Positions 35,559-45,465 are shown, numbered from the stretch's first letter. The stretch: DNA of 64,000 nt from Winogradskyella schleiferi (GCF_013394655.1 NZ_CP053351.1:3450001-3514000); one strand, 5' to 3'. Translations and numbers: made by a program. Notes: generated from the letters alone by a model not told the origin.

Positions 35559-38500
35559 ATGAAGAATAAACTACATTCTCCGTTATTTCGTCTATTTAAC
35601 AATTGTTTAATATTCGACAAACAGCCTTTTGTTTTATTATTATTTATAGCCTTGCTGTTCACGAGCAGCTTGGTTCATGCGCAACTACCTCAATTTGATG
35701 ATTTTGAATCTGGCTGGGGAAATTGGAACGATGGAGGAAATGATTGTAACTTAGACAATAATGGATATATCAATGGTAATGATACGGTAAGACTGAGAGA
35801 CGACAGTGGAACCAACTCATCCACATTTAGCAATACTATTGATTTAACATCCTATTCTTCGGTAACTTTTAGTTTTCTATTTTATCCAGTAAGTATGGAA
35901 AATGGAGAAAATTTCTTTGTAGAGTATAATGATGGGAGTGGTTACTCAACAATAGCGAACTATATAAGAGGAACTCACTTTAATAATGATACGCTTTATT
36001 CGGAGTCGATAACATTAACTTCAGGTGCATATACCTTCAGTACAAACTCAAGATTCAGGATTCGTTGTGATGCTAGTGGTAATGGAGATTATGTATATAT
36101 AGACGACATCAATATTACTGGTGGCAGTACCCCTTGTATTGAACCAACCAGCCAACCCTCTAATCTAATTTTTAGTAATACAACTGAGAGTTCAATGACG
36201 GTTAATTTCACACCTGCTCCTAGTACAGCAGATAATTTTTTGGTAGTTTATAATACAAGTGGAAATACACCTACAATTAATGATGGACAACCATATTATG
36301 TTGGCGGAGCAATTATTTATCAAGATAATAGAGTTATCGGTAATGATTACACCACAACATTTGAGTTATCTTCCCTTTCTCCAAACACAACCTATTATTT
36401 CTTTGTATTCGCATTTAATGACAACTGTAGTGGTGGACCAGATTATCTAACGAGCTCTCCTTTAATTGGCAATGAAACAACAGAACTCTATTGTACGCCT
36501 AGCAGTACTAATACCAGTAGATATATTGATGATTTTTCTACAACAGGAGGCACGGCTAATATTACCAATAACAATTCTGGTTTTTCGACTGATGGTTATG
36601 GTGATTTTACTTCTAATTTTGTGACTCAAGAGGCTGGTTTAGATATCGATTTTACTGCAAACTTTCAAGGTGGCACCCATGGCTTTGGTATTTGGGTAGA
36701 TTTCAATGACGATGGCGATTTTACAGATACAGGGGAAGAGGTTTACCTGAGTGGCTTTTACGGCGACCCAATTAGTGATACCTTTACAATCCCAAATGGA
36801 ACCGCTTTAGGTAGTTACCGTTTGCGTATAGTTGCAGATTGGAATGACACTACGCCAAGCTCATGCAGTATTAGTGGTTTTGGAGGGGAAGCAGAAGATT
36901 ATATTTTAAACGTGGCTCCTAACCCCCCTTGTACCGAACCTATTGACCCACCTTCTAATATGACCTTCAATAGTACGACTGAAACCTCTATGATTATGAA
37001 TTTCACACCTGCACCAAGTACTGCAGATGGTTTTTTGGTCGTTTATAATACAAGTGGAAATATACCTACAATTAATGATGGACAACCATATTATGTTGGC
37101 GGAGCAATTATTTATCAAGATAATAGAGTTATCGGTAATGATTACACCACAACATTTGAGTTATCTTCCCTTTCTCCGAACACAACCTATTATTTCTTTA
37201 TATTCGCTTTTAACGACAACTGTAGTGGTGGACCGGATTATTTATTTTCAAATCCTTTACTAGGAAACAACGCCACTTTCGAATTCTGTACTACATCTAA
37301 CGCCTTAGGAACATCAGATTTAGGGTGTCCATCCGTAGATGCAGGCGGCGCAGGATTAAATGGATTGGATGTAAACTTAAATTGTTTCGATTCATATACA
37401 ACAACATTAGAAGCACAATTCCTAGAATTAGGAGATACATCAAGTTATGATGTTGAAACCATTGATTATAATCCGCCATTTCAATATGGATGTCTTGAAA
37501 ATCCTGTAAGTGTTAATATAGATGACAGGTGGTCCGACGTTATAGATTTACCTTTTGATTTTTGCTTTTATGGCACTACATACGATTCTTGTGTGATCGG
37601 TTCAAATGGCGTCATATCTTTTGATACAAGTTTGGCTGATTCCTATTCTGGTTGGGAAATTACCACAGGCTTACCTAGTTTCACAAATAGTGATGCCGGA
37701 TATTTCGGACCATCTATTTATGGGGCTCACCATGATGTGGATCCTAGTGTTGGTGGCGAAATCGGATACCAATTAATTACCTTAGACTCTGGTTGCCAAG
37801 CGCTCGTAGCTTCGTGGTATCAGGTACCAATGTATGCAAATAATTCTATAATATATACAGGAATGATGGTATTTTATGAAGCCACCAATATTATAGAGGT
37901 TTACATAAAGGAGAAAAATATCGATGGCACCTGGAACGATGGTAATGCAGTTATTGGACTTCAGAGAGATGGCACAGAAGGTGTTGTTGCCCCTAACAGA
38001 AATGCATTAGACGCCAATTGGACAGTAAGTGAAGAAGCTTGGAGATTTGTACCATCTGGACCGTCGATAACGAGTTTAAAATGGTACGAAAATTCTATTT
38101 CAGTTGCCAATGAAATTATTGACACAGATAACGATGGGCAAATTACTGTAACACCTTCTGATACTACCACTTATATTGCAGAAGTCTCTTATGATGTTTG
38201 TGATGGCCCAACACTGGTAACAACAGATGCTACAACAGTTACTATTTCTGGTCGGAAAATATGGAATGGTTCAATCAATTCTAACTGGGATACCGCAAAT
38301 AATTGGACACCATCTGGTGTACCTGTTAGTACTAACTGTGTTTTTATTCCTCCTACTTTAAATAACCCCATTATTAACGGAGTAATTAAAGGTAAGGGCT
38401 ATAATTTAGAGATTGCAGATGGTGCCACTTTAACACAACAATCCAATTCATCGCTCACCATTGAAGATAAAATTACTATAAACAACAACGGTGAGTTCGA

Positions 38501-39992
38501 AATTAGGGATAGTGCAAATCTAATTCAGGTTCTCGATGTCGCCACCAATGAAAATACTGGTACTGCAAAAGTCCAAAGAGAGGTTACAGGGTTAAATACT
38601 TATGACTATGTGTATTGGTCATCACCTGTTGAAATATTTGACGTGTCCGATATTTCCCCAAGCACCTCAACTGGTGGCAGATACGAATGGATACCAACCG
38701 TAAATAACGGTACCGCTGGAAATCACGGAGAATGGACCACAATATCTGGTAACATGAACATTGGACAAGGTTATGCCATTAGAGATTTAGGAGGCACTTT
38801 AATACCTGACATTGCACAATTTGAAGGTAAATTAAACAATGGACAGATAACGCATGTTATTAAAAGGGGGACTTATAATGGTGCTAATTATGCAGGTATA
38901 GGAAATATAGCAACCGCAGAAGATGATAATTGGAATTTAATAGGAAACCCATATCCTTCAGCGATATCATTGGCAGATTTTACGGCCGCAAATCCAGACA
39001 TTGATGGTACGTTGTATTTTTGGAGACATAACTCGGCTCCAAGCACTTCAACAACAGACCCTTTTTATGAAGGTTACCAATATAATTATACGGCCAATGA
39101 TTATTTAAGCGCCAATAGTTTAGGCTCAACACCTTTTGGCTTTAGTGATTACATTGCTGCTGGTCAAGGCTTTTTTGTACAGTTACTCCACACCGCTTCG
39201 CAATCCACAGGAATTGTCTTTAATAATTCCATGAGAGGCGTTTATGACAACAGTGGATTCTATAGATCGGCCAGCTCTGCTACAAATGGTGAATTTGAAG
39301 CCAACGAAAAACATAGAATCTGGTTAGATTTAATAGATGAAAACAATACAGCATTATCGGTGCTGATTGGTTATGCCACTGGTGCAACCGACGCTATTGA
39401 CAGATTATATGATGGTCATCTATTAAACGATACCAACTATCAATTCTATTCAATTGTAGAAGATCCTATCAAGGACAATAAATTGGCTATTAACGGACGT
39501 GCTTTACCTTTTGAAGATACGGATGTGATTCCTCTTGGCTATAAAGCACCTGCACAAGGACAATTAACCATTGGAATCAATAATTTAGATGGTGTATTTG
39601 ACTTAACAAATCAAGGTATTTATTTAGAAGATACAATGATGAATTTGATTCACGATTTAAGAGCTAACCCTTATGTGTTCACATCAGATCAAGGCGCATT
39701 TGACGATCGTTTCCTACTTAGGTTTACTTCCGAAACCTTAAGCATTAAGGATCAGGAGGCATTAATGAATTTAACGATTAGAAACCACAATAATACCATT
39801 GAGGCCACATCTACAAGAGAGACGATTAAAACATTTGAATTGTTTGATATCACTGGTCGTGTAATTCATAAAAACCTAAAAGTTGAGAGCGCAAATTACA
39901 GCTACGAAACTCATAATCTTAGTCGTGGAACTTATGTGGTTACCGTCACCCTTGATAATGGCGTTACTAAAACTAAAAAATTGATCATTTAG
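35559..39992 (+). CDS. Giant T9SS-secreted adhesin-like protein with FnIII, GEVED and nidogen-like domains (paralogue 2)
   Basis: 1,477 residues. The N-terminus has a 45-residue signal region with the hydrophobic core at about 25-42 ending in VHAQ. A jelly-roll domain follows (about 48-190). Two FnIII domains (from about 195 and 455, each with PTINDGQPYYVGG) flank a GEVED domain (DFNDDGDFTDTGEEVYLSG...GEAEDYIL). A nidogen-like domain spans about 630-830 (SVNIDDRWSDVIDLPFDFCF, GSNGVISFD). The shared C-terminal module starts at about 905 (KIWNGSINSNWDTANNWTPS) and the T9SS type A sorting domain is at about 1400-1477. It is paralogous to 20797 and 40401 over the last ~570 residues only; the N-terminal domains were swapped. 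Confidence 0.85.
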   Translation: MKNKLHSPLFRLFNNCLIFDKQPFVLLLFIALLFTSSLVHAQLPQFDDFESGWGNWNDGGNDCNLDNNGYINGNDTVRLRDDSGTNSSTFSNTIDLTSYSSVTFSFLFYPVSMENGENFFVEYNDGSGYSTIANYIRGTHFNNDTLYSESITLTSGAYTFSTNSRFRIRCDASGNGDYVYIDDINITGGSTPCIEPTSQPSNLIFSNTTESSMTVNFTPAPSTADNFLVVYNTSGNTPTINDGQPYYVGGAIIYQDNRVIGNDYTTTFELSSLSPNTTYYFFVFAFNDNCSGGPDYLTSSPLIGNETTELYCTPSSTNTSRYIDDFSTTGGTANITNNNSGFSTDGYGDFTSNFVTQEAGLDIDFTANFQGGTHGFGIWVDFNDDGDFTDTGEEVYLSGFYGDPISDTFTIPNGTALGSYRLRIVADWNDTTPSSCSISGFGGEAEDYILNVAPNPPCTEPIDPPSNMTFNSTTETSMIMNFTPAPSTADGFLVVYNTSGNIPTINDGQPYYVGGAIIYQDNRVIGNDYTTTFELSSLSPNTTYYFFIFAFNDNCSGGPDYLFSNPLLGNNATFEFCTTSNALGTSDLGCPSVDAGGAGLNGLDVNLNCFDSYTTTLEAQFLELGDTSSYDVETIDYNPPFQYGCLENPVSVNIDDRWSDVIDLPFDFCFYGTTYDSCVIGSNGVISFDTSLADSYSGWEITTGLPSFTNSDAGYFGPSIYGAHHDVDPSVGGEIGYQLITLDSGCQALVASWYQVPMYANNSIIYTGMMVFYEATNIIEVYIKEKNIDGTWNDGNAVIGLQRDGTEGVVAPNRNALDANWTVSEEAWRFVPSGPSITSLKWYENSISVANEIIDTDNDGQITVTPSDTTTYIAEVSYDVCDGPTLVTTDATTVTISGRKIWNGSINSNWDTANNWTPSGVPVSTNCVFIPPTLNNPIINGVIKGKGYNLEIADGATLTQQSNSSLTIEDKITINNNGEFEIRDSANLIQVLDVATNENTGTAKVQREVTGLNTYDYVYWSSPVEIFDVSDISPSTSTGGRYEWIPTVNNGTAGNHGEWTTISGNMNIGQGYAIRDLGGTLIPDIAQFEGKLNNGQITHVIKRGTYNGANYAGIGNIATAEDDNWNLIGNPYPSAISLADFTAANPDIDGTLYFWRHNSAPSTSTTDPFYEGYQYNYTANDYLSANSLGSTPFGFSDYIAAGQGFFVQLLHTASQSTGIVFNNSMRGVYDNSGFYRSASSATNGEFEANEKHRIWLDLIDENNTALSVLIGYATGATDAIDRLYDGHLLNDTNYQFYSIVEDPIKDNKLAINGRALPFEDTDVIPLGYKAPAQGQLTIGINNLDGVFDLTNQGIYLEDTMMNLIHDLRANPYVFTSDQGAFDDRFLLRFTSETLSIKDQEALMNLTIRNHNNTIEATSTRETIKTFELFDITGRVIHKNLKVESANYSYETHNLSRGTYVVTVTLDNGVTKTKKLII
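36246..36446 (+). repeat. Intragenic near-identical direct repeat, unit 1 (FnIII)
   Basis: 201 bp matching 37041-37241 at a fixed offset of 795 bp with fewer than about ten differences by eye. It encodes most of the first FnIII domain. The flanking DNA of the two domains is clearly more diverged. Confidence 0.85.
37041..37241 (+). repeat. Intragenic near-identical direct repeat, unit 2 (FnIII)
   Basis: Second copy of the 36246-36446 unit, separated from it by the GEVED domain. The sharp borders of high identity suggest recent gene conversion. Confidence 0.85.
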
Positions 39993-40020
39993 ATTATAAG
40001 TTATATATTTAATTTTATTA

Positions 40021-40105
40021 GAAAGACCTTGACTATTTGAAATCAAGGTCTTTTTCTTTTTTTATACACTGCTCCTTCAATAGTTATATTTCCATAGACC
40101 AATTA
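40021..40105 (-). pseudogene. Decayed copy of the HExxH membrane-protein gene (3' end)
   Basis: The minus-strand DNA aligns to the 3' coding end of the intact gene at 44830-45165. Shared blocks include TTGG(C/T)CTA, GAAATAT, TTGAA, TATAAAAA and CCTTGA...TCAAGG with the same spacing. Translation gives KKEKDLDFK-stop-SRSF against KNEKNLDYLNSRPL, 9 of 14 residues the same or similar. Frameshift and stop codons show it is dead. It lies directly after giant adhesin gene 2, as the intact gene does after gene 3. Confidence 0.7.
40022..40056 (+). terminator. Terminator of giant adhesin gene 2
   Basis: AAAGACCTTGA (40022-40032) pairs with TCAAGGTCTTT (40043-40053), followed by more T, 30 bp past the stop. 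The hairpin corresponds to coding DNA of the decayed opposite-strand gene. Confidence 0.85.
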
Positions 40106-40400
40106 CTAACATACGTACTCCATTCAAGGGATATAAATTCTTATGTTTAGATTGGACTTAATTAATAGGAAAAAAAGTGAATTTCAAGTCGCCATTATTA
40201 AAGTTAGATTTTCATCAATAACCAACACAATAACTACGCTTAACTTACTGATTTTTAAAAAGAATGAGCTCATTTCAAAAGGTAAAAAAGTGATTTTAGC
40301 GTTCAAATTATGTGCTTAGTCGAAAAGCGGGCAATCATATCATTCTAACTAATTGATATATTGTAAATTATATTCATATTTATTCCCTTATTATATAAGT
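40106..40400. other. Upstream region of giant adhesin gene 3
   Basis: About 295 bp, AT-rich. No open frame and no clear promoter box. The first ~40 bp may be a further diverged part of the decayed gene copy. An in-frame ATG at 40353 lies upstream of the chosen start but precedes residues unlike a signal peptide. Confidence 0.4.
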
Positions 40401-43400
40401 ATGATGAAAAAATTACTTTCGTTAGTCCTATTTACAGTTTTAATAGTAGCCAAGTTAAACGCACAAGGAGATTCTGTCGCTAATGCAGAAGCCTTTTGTT
40501 CGGGTGGTGGAGAATTGGTATTTAACAATATAACTGGGTCACCTAATCTAACTACAGTTGGTTGCTTAGGCAGTATACCAAATGCCGCCTATTATTTTTT
40601 GGAAACAGATCGTCCAGGTGATTTGGTTTTTACTATATCACAAACGGATCTAGGTGGTACACCAATAGATGTAGATTTCATTGCTTGGGGACCTTTCGCG
40701 TCTATTGCTGCAGCTGACGCAGCTATTAATTTAGTACCATGTACTCCAACAGCATGTCCAGACAATACTATTGATCCAACTTTCTATCCTTACGCAAGTG
40801 ACAATATAGTAGATTGTAGTTATGATCCCGCTCCAATAGAAAATTTGAGTATCACTAATGCCATGGCTGGAGAAATCTATATCGTTCTAATTACTAATTA
40901 TGATGATATTCCAGGGAATATTTCTATTCAACAAACGTTTGGAACAGGTTCTACAAGTTGTAGCGGTATTCCTATTTGCGGATCGGGCTTTTATGACAAC
41001 GCAGGACAAACTTCTGATTACGCTAATAATGAAGTAAACGACACCACTACGATTTTCCCTGATGTTGCTGGAGGTATAGTAACCGTGACTTTTAATTCTT
41101 TTGATTTAGCAGACGCAGGTGACACACTTGCCGTCTATGATGGAGATACCGCAACGACTTTAGTAGGAACATATTCAGGTACCTCAATCCCTGGCCCATT
41201 CACGTCGACAGATCCCTCTGGCGCATTAACCTTTGTTTTTAATAGCAACGCCTCTGGTGTTGCTTCAGGATGGGATGCCGACGTCACCTGTACGGAACCT
41301 CCACCGATTCCAGTTTGTGGAACTACATTTACAGATAGTGGAGGCATTGGAAGCAACTACTCATATGATGAATATAATATCACAACGTTTTACCCTGATT
41401 CGGCTGGCGAAGTGATTACTGTTACCTTTAATTCATTTGATATTGAATTTATTTTTGATTATATGAATGTTTATGATGGCCCAAATACATTAGCAAGTTC
41501 TTTAATTGGAACATTCTGGGGCAATGAATTGGCTTTAAGCTCAATTACATCAACGCATCCAACAGGTGCATTAACATTTCTTTTCTCTAGTGATAATATT
41601 GGCAATTATCCTGGTTGGTCCGCAGACGTTACTTGTGCCATCCCAACTTCCGATTGCGGAATAACCTTTTATGATACAGGAGGTAGCTCTGGAAATTACG
41701 CTAACAATCAATATAATATTAATACATTTTACCCAGATACTCCAGGTGACTTGGTTACTGCAACGGTTAATACTTTTAACGTAGAAAATGGTTTCGACAT
41801 ATTGTACGTAGTTGATGGTCCAAATCAGTATGGTACTTTAATTGGTTCATATACTGGCACCACTATTCCAACCTCGTTTACATCTACACATGCCTCAGGT
41901 GCTTTAACATTTGTTTTTTCCAGTGATGTCAGCAATGTGTCTTCAGGTTGGGATATTGAAATAACTTGTGTTGATCCGCTGAGTTCATGCGGCACAACTT
42001 TTTATGATGATGGTGGACAGGGTGGAAATTATTCTAATAATCAAAATGATGTAACTACAACCTTTTTTCCAGATAATCCTGGTGATGTTGTTACAGCTAC
42101 ATTTACATCGTTTAATACTAGATTATCTCCAGATAATCTTGAGGTTTTTGATGGTCCAGATGCTACATATCCTTCTTTAGGTGTCTATTTTGGAAATATA
42201 ACCCTTGGGCCTTTTACTTCATCAGATGCGTCTGGTGCATTAACTTTTGTGTTTAATAGTAATAATAGTCAAAATCGAGCCGGTTGGGCAGCAGACATTA
42301 CATGCAGCACGTCGCCATGTAATCTATCCATTAGGGACATTCCAAATGGAGCTTCATGTAACCCTATATACACAGAACTTTCTGTGAGTGACAACGTTGT
42401 TTTTTCTGAGAATTTTGAGGCTTTTGGTACGCCTTCGGGTTGGACTATCGACAATGGTCCTAATAATACAGAATGGTATGTTAGCAATTCATCAAATGCT
42501 GGTGGTGATGCTAATGAATTTATTTTGGCTTGGTTAAGAGGAAATCGAAATAGTAACGGAACATGGAGTTTAACAAGCCCAGTAATAACCATAAATGGAA
42601 TTACAAACTTGGAATTAAGTTATTATCAATTTTTAGAAGATTTTGATTTTACGAATTATCCTTATTCAATTTTTATTGAAACATCTTTAGATAGTGGCCC
42701 ATGGATTGGACAAAGTTCAATGACACCAACTGGAGATGTAGGTCCAAACATCCCAAACATTGATTTATCCACTTTATCCGGGACAACATTACAAATTCGA
42801 TTTCGAATGACCGGAATGCCATATGGCTTTTTTAATTGGGCAATAGACAATGTATTGGTTACTGGAGATGGACCTCCATCTGGCGGACAAATTACTTGGT
42901 CTCCACTTACAGATTTATTTACCGATGCATCATTGACAACAGTATATTCAGGTGGATTTGCCGAAACTGTATTTGCAACCCCTAATAGCACCACAACTTA
43001 TACGGCTACTGACACTTCGAATAGCTGTACGGATACCGTAGATGTCATTATAGACCTTAAAACTTGGATTGGTGGAGATACAACAGCTCCTAATACTGAC
43101 CCTGTTGATTGGATGAATGCTGGCAATTGGTCCGGTGGTACTATACCCTCTGCTACAGATTGTGTGCTTATACCTAATACTTTGAATAACCCAATACTTT
43201 ACTCAGGTGATAATGGAACCAGTCTAAATTTAACTATTAATGCTGGCGGCATTCTAAATCAAGAATCGAATTCCACGCTTACTGTAGTGAACAACATTTT
43301 AGTTAGTACTGGTGGCACCTATGAGATGGAAGATAGTGCGAGTTTAATACAAATAGACAATGTGGCTAACACAGTTGATGGTGCATTTACGATGCAAAGA

Positions 43401-44846
43401 ACAGCCAACATCATAGAAAACGATTACGTGTACTGGTCGTCACCTGTAACGGCTTTTAATATTGAAGCTATTTCACCAGGAACTCCCAATGGATATAAAT
43501 ATAGATGGCTACCAACAGTAGGTACTCGTTTTCCTGGACCTGCACCAGATTTTGTCCCTAACGATTATGGAGATTGGCAAAGTACCAACACAGGAATCAT
43601 GGCTATAGGTAAAGGCTATATTGTAAAAGGGCCTACTGGACATGGTGGCACACCTGCTCCTTACACAGCAACCTTTTCAGGAACACCAAACAACGGCTTC
43701 ATCACTCAATCTATTGAAAGAGGAACGTATACTGGTACTCCCTATACGTATATTCCAAATGGGTCTGCAACACTTACCGTAACTAGTGACGATGACAACT
43801 GGAATTTAATAGGAAATCCATACCCTTCCGCCTTACATTGCATAGACTTTTTAACAGCCAATACCAATGTAGATGGTACCGCTTATATATGGACCCATGG
43901 TACGGATATTGGTACTGGAAACGGGCAATCTTTTTATGATGAATTTGCTTATTCTTACAGCGGAGCGGATTACCTGGCCGTTAATGCCACGGGAAATTCA
44001 ATTCCAGAAACTTATAAAGGTTTTATTGGTGCAGGACAAGGCTTTTTTGTATTAATGTTAGATACAGGATTACCTAGTCAAGTGGTAACTTTTGAAAACA
44101 GCATGCGGAATTTCGATTATAGAAATGATCAATTCTTTAGAAACACAACCACATCTGATGAAGACTCAGATACCAAACATAGAATTTGGTTAGACTACAT
44201 TAATCCTTCTGGAGGTACCAACACCGCACTGGTCGGATATATTGATGGTGCAACAAATCTGAAAGATAGAATGTTTGATGCCAAAATCACTAGAGGCGAT
44301 GGTTTGAACCTTTATTCCATAATAAATGATGATGCCTATATTATTCAAGGCAGACAAACACCATTTGTAGATTCAGATACGGTTCCACTAGGCATTAATA
44401 TTACCCAAGCCGGCATACAGACCATAGCCATTAATACATTAGACGGATTATTCCATGAAACAGACCAACAAATTTATATTGAAGATCTCGTCACAGGAAT
44501 GATACATAATCTTAATAACGCTCCCTACATATTTACAAGTGAAATCGGCGAAATAGAAGATCGATTTATCCTAAGATATACAACAAATACACTTGGTGTA
44601 AAAGATATAGATACTTTAAACGGCATCAAAGTATTTAAGAAAGAGGATCAAATTGTAGTTAAATCTGATTTTGAAACTATTAAGTCCATTCAGGTTTACG
44701 ATCTATTAGGCAGAGATCTTTTTACCAATACCTCAATCAACCATAGTCATTATTCAATTGAAGGTATCAGCCCAAAAACAGCAACCTTATTCTTAAAAAT
44801 AAAATTAGTCGATGGCCAACAAAAAATAGCTAAGCTAATTTTCTAA
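40401..44846 (+). CDS. Giant T9SS-secreted adhesin-like protein with four CUB-like domains (paralogue 3)
   Basis: About 1,481 residues from the ATG at 40401 (MMKKLLSLVLFTVLIVAKLN, signal peptide ending at AQ). An N-terminal domain (about 20-190) is followed by four CUB-like repeats, each opening with CG-x-x-F-x-D-x-G: CGSGFYDNAG, CGTTFTDSGG, CGITFYDTGG, CGTTFYDDGG (about 193-640). A jelly-roll domain (SENFEAFGTPSGWTID), the shared module (about 890 onward; DDDNWNLIGNPYPSALH) and a type A T9SS sorting domain (SIQVYDLLGRDLFTNTS...) follow. It ends 17 bp inside the convergent HExxH gene. It is tandem with paralogue 2, 409 bp after it. Confidence 0.85.
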   Translation: MMKKLLSLVLFTVLIVAKLNAQGDSVANAEAFCSGGGELVFNNITGSPNLTTVGCLGSIPNAAYYFLETDRPGDLVFTISQTDLGGTPIDVDFIAWGPFASIAAADAAINLVPCTPTACPDNTIDPTFYPYASDNIVDCSYDPAPIENLSITNAMAGEIYIVLITNYDDIPGNISIQQTFGTGSTSCSGIPICGSGFYDNAGQTSDYANNEVNDTTTIFPDVAGGIVTVTFNSFDLADAGDTLAVYDGDTATTLVGTYSGTSIPGPFTSTDPSGALTFVFNSNASGVASGWDADVTCTEPPPIPVCGTTFTDSGGIGSNYSYDEYNITTFYPDSAGEVITVTFNSFDIEFIFDYMNVYDGPNTLASSLIGTFWGNELALSSITSTHPTGALTFLFSSDNIGNYPGWSADVTCAIPTSDCGITFYDTGGSSGNYANNQYNINTFYPDTPGDLVTATVNTFNVENGFDILYVVDGPNQYGTLIGSYTGTTIPTSFTSTHASGALTFVFSSDVSNVSSGWDIEITCVDPLSSCGTTFYDDGGQGGNYSNNQNDVTTTFFPDNPGDVVTATFTSFNTRLSPDNLEVFDGPDATYPSLGVYFGNITLGPFTSSDASGALTFVFNSNNSQNRAGWAADITCSTSPCNLSIRDIPNGASCNPIYTELSVSDNVVFSENFEAFGTPSGWTIDNGPNNTEWYVSNSSNAGGDANEFILAWLRGNRNSNGTWSLTSPVITINGITNLELSYYQFLEDFDFTNYPYSIFIETSLDSGPWIGQSSMTPTGDVGPNIPNIDLSTLSGTTLQIRFRMTGMPYGFFNWAIDNVLVTGDGPPSGGQITWSPLTDLFTDASLTTVYSGGFAETVFATPNSTTTYTATDTSNSCTDTVDVIIDLKTWIGGDTTAPNTDPVDWMNAGNWSGGTIPSATDCVLIPNTLNNPILYSGDNGTSLNLTINAGGILNQESNSTLTVVNNILVSTGGTYEMEDSASLIQIDNVANTVDGAFTMQRTANIIENDYVYWSSPVTAFNIEAISPGTPNGYKYRWLPTVGTRFPGPAPDFVPNDYGDWQSTNTGIMAIGKGYIVKGPTGHGGTPAPYTATFSGTPNNGFITQSIERGTYTGTPYTYIPNGSATLTVTSDDDNWNLIGNPYPSALHCIDFLTANTNVDGTAYIWTHGTDIGTGNGQSFYDEFAYSYSGADYLAVNATGNSIPETYKGFIGAGQGFFVLMLDTGLPSQVVTFENSMRNFDYRNDQFFRNTTTSDEDSDTKHRIWLDYINPSGGTNTALVGYIDGATNLKDRMFDAKITRGDGLNLYSIINDDAYIIQGRQTPFVDSDTVPLGINITQAGIQTIAINTLDGLFHETDQQIYIEDLVTGMIHNLNNAPYIFTSEIGEIEDRFILRYTTNTLGVKDIDTLNGIKVFKKEDQIVVKSDFETIKSIQVYDLLGRDLFTNTSINHSHYSIEGISPKTATLFLKIKLVDGQQKIAKLIF

Positions 44847-45165
44847 AATAATTTACAAACGCAAACAAAGGCCTTGAATTTAAATAGTCAAGGTTTTTTT
44901 CGTTTTTATAAGCTTCCCGTTCAAAGGAAATATTTCTGTAGGCCAATTGCCAATTTTTATACTTAATCAATCGAATCGAAAATTCAACTATATAAAGGAT
45001 AAAGAACGGCACTATGAGTAATTCAAGTTGCTGTCTTAAATGGATTTTTTCATGATTTATCAATACCTTGTTTTCCTTCAACCCCTGAAACTTTAAAAAC
45101 ATAAAAGGAAAAATTGTTAAACCCAAATACCCTTTCGGCACCATATATTTAGAAATTAAGATCAT
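44830..45165 (-). CDS. Small membrane protein with HExxH motif, unknown
   Basis: 111 residues. An HEKIH motif lies at about 39-43 (INHEKIHLRQQLELL) just before a membrane helix (LLIVPFFILYIVEFSIRLI, about 49-67). The C-terminal part is charged (NISFEREAYKNEKNLDYLNS). I recognise the type as a conserved flavobacterial hypothetical; function unknown. HExxH next to a membrane segment is suggestive of a metallopeptidase but the protein is very short. It overlaps the end of adhesin gene 3 by 17 bp in convergent orientation. Decayed copies lie after adhesin genes 1 and 2. Confidence 0.75.
   Translation of the reverse strand: MILISKYMVPKGYLGLTIFPFMFLKFQGLKENKVLINHEKIHLRQQLELLIVPFFILYIVEFSIRLIKYKNWQLAYRNISFEREAYKNEKNLDYLNSRPLFAFVNYFRKLA
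44868..44897 (+). terminator. Terminator of giant adhesin gene 3 (inside opposite-strand gene)
   Basis: CCTTGA (44872-44877) and TCAAGG (44888-44893) form a stem followed by seven T. The same CCTTGA...TCAAGG hairpin is present at 40022-40053. Here the DNA also encodes NLDYLN of the intact opposite-strand gene. Confidence 0.6.
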
Positions 45166-45265
45166 AACCTGTTCGTTTCAAAAATCAAACCATTCTCATT
45201 TTCATGAGAATGACTGCAGAATGGAAACCTTGACAATGGCAAGGAATTCTTTCTCGAATTTACAT

Positions 45266-45273
45266 TATCTTTG
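45266..45273 (+). promoter_or_regulatory. -7 promoter box of DUF5522-hutU; possibly leaderless
   Basis: TATCTTTG matches TAnnTTTG exactly and ends 6 nt before the ATG at 45280, so the mRNA may begin at or next to the start codon. No TTG at -33 was found. Confidence 0.5.
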
Positions 45274-45279
45274 TTATAT

Positions 45280-45465
45280 ATGAAAAAATACGTCCCAATT
45301 GAAGACGGAGACTTCTATCTAACACCAGAAGGTTACCGTTGCTTTACGGAACAATACCATTTAAAACGAGGGTATTGTTGCGAAAGCGGTTGCAGACATT
45401 GTCCATATGATTTCAATCCTTCGGGTTCGCTGAGTACAGGCAACAATAATTTTAAAAAAAAGTAA
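45280..45465 (+). CDS. DUF5522 domain protein
   Basis: 61 residues from the ATG at 45280. A TTG three codons upstream lies within the -7 box and is rejected. The core YLTPEGYRCFTEQYHLKRGY followed by CCESGCRHCPYDF carries four Cys and one His in a CC-x3-C-x-HC pattern and matches the DUF5522 family. The Cys cluster suggests zinc or Fe-S binding; the role is unknown. Its stop codon overlaps the ATG of hutU by one base (TAATG), so the two are translationally coupled. Confidence 0.85.
   Translation: MKKYVPIEDGDFYLTPEGYRCFTEQYHLKRGYCCESGCRHCPYDFNPSGSLSTGNNNFKKK

Noticed and set aside
36246..37241. CRISPR-like or tandem-repeat array
   Set aside because: The repeats are 201 bp, only two units, and encode FnIII domains in frame; there are no short regular spacers.
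44830..45165. HExxH protein called as an active metalloprotease
   Set aside because: The motif is present but the protein is only 111 residues and no third zinc ligand or further catalytic signature can be identified.
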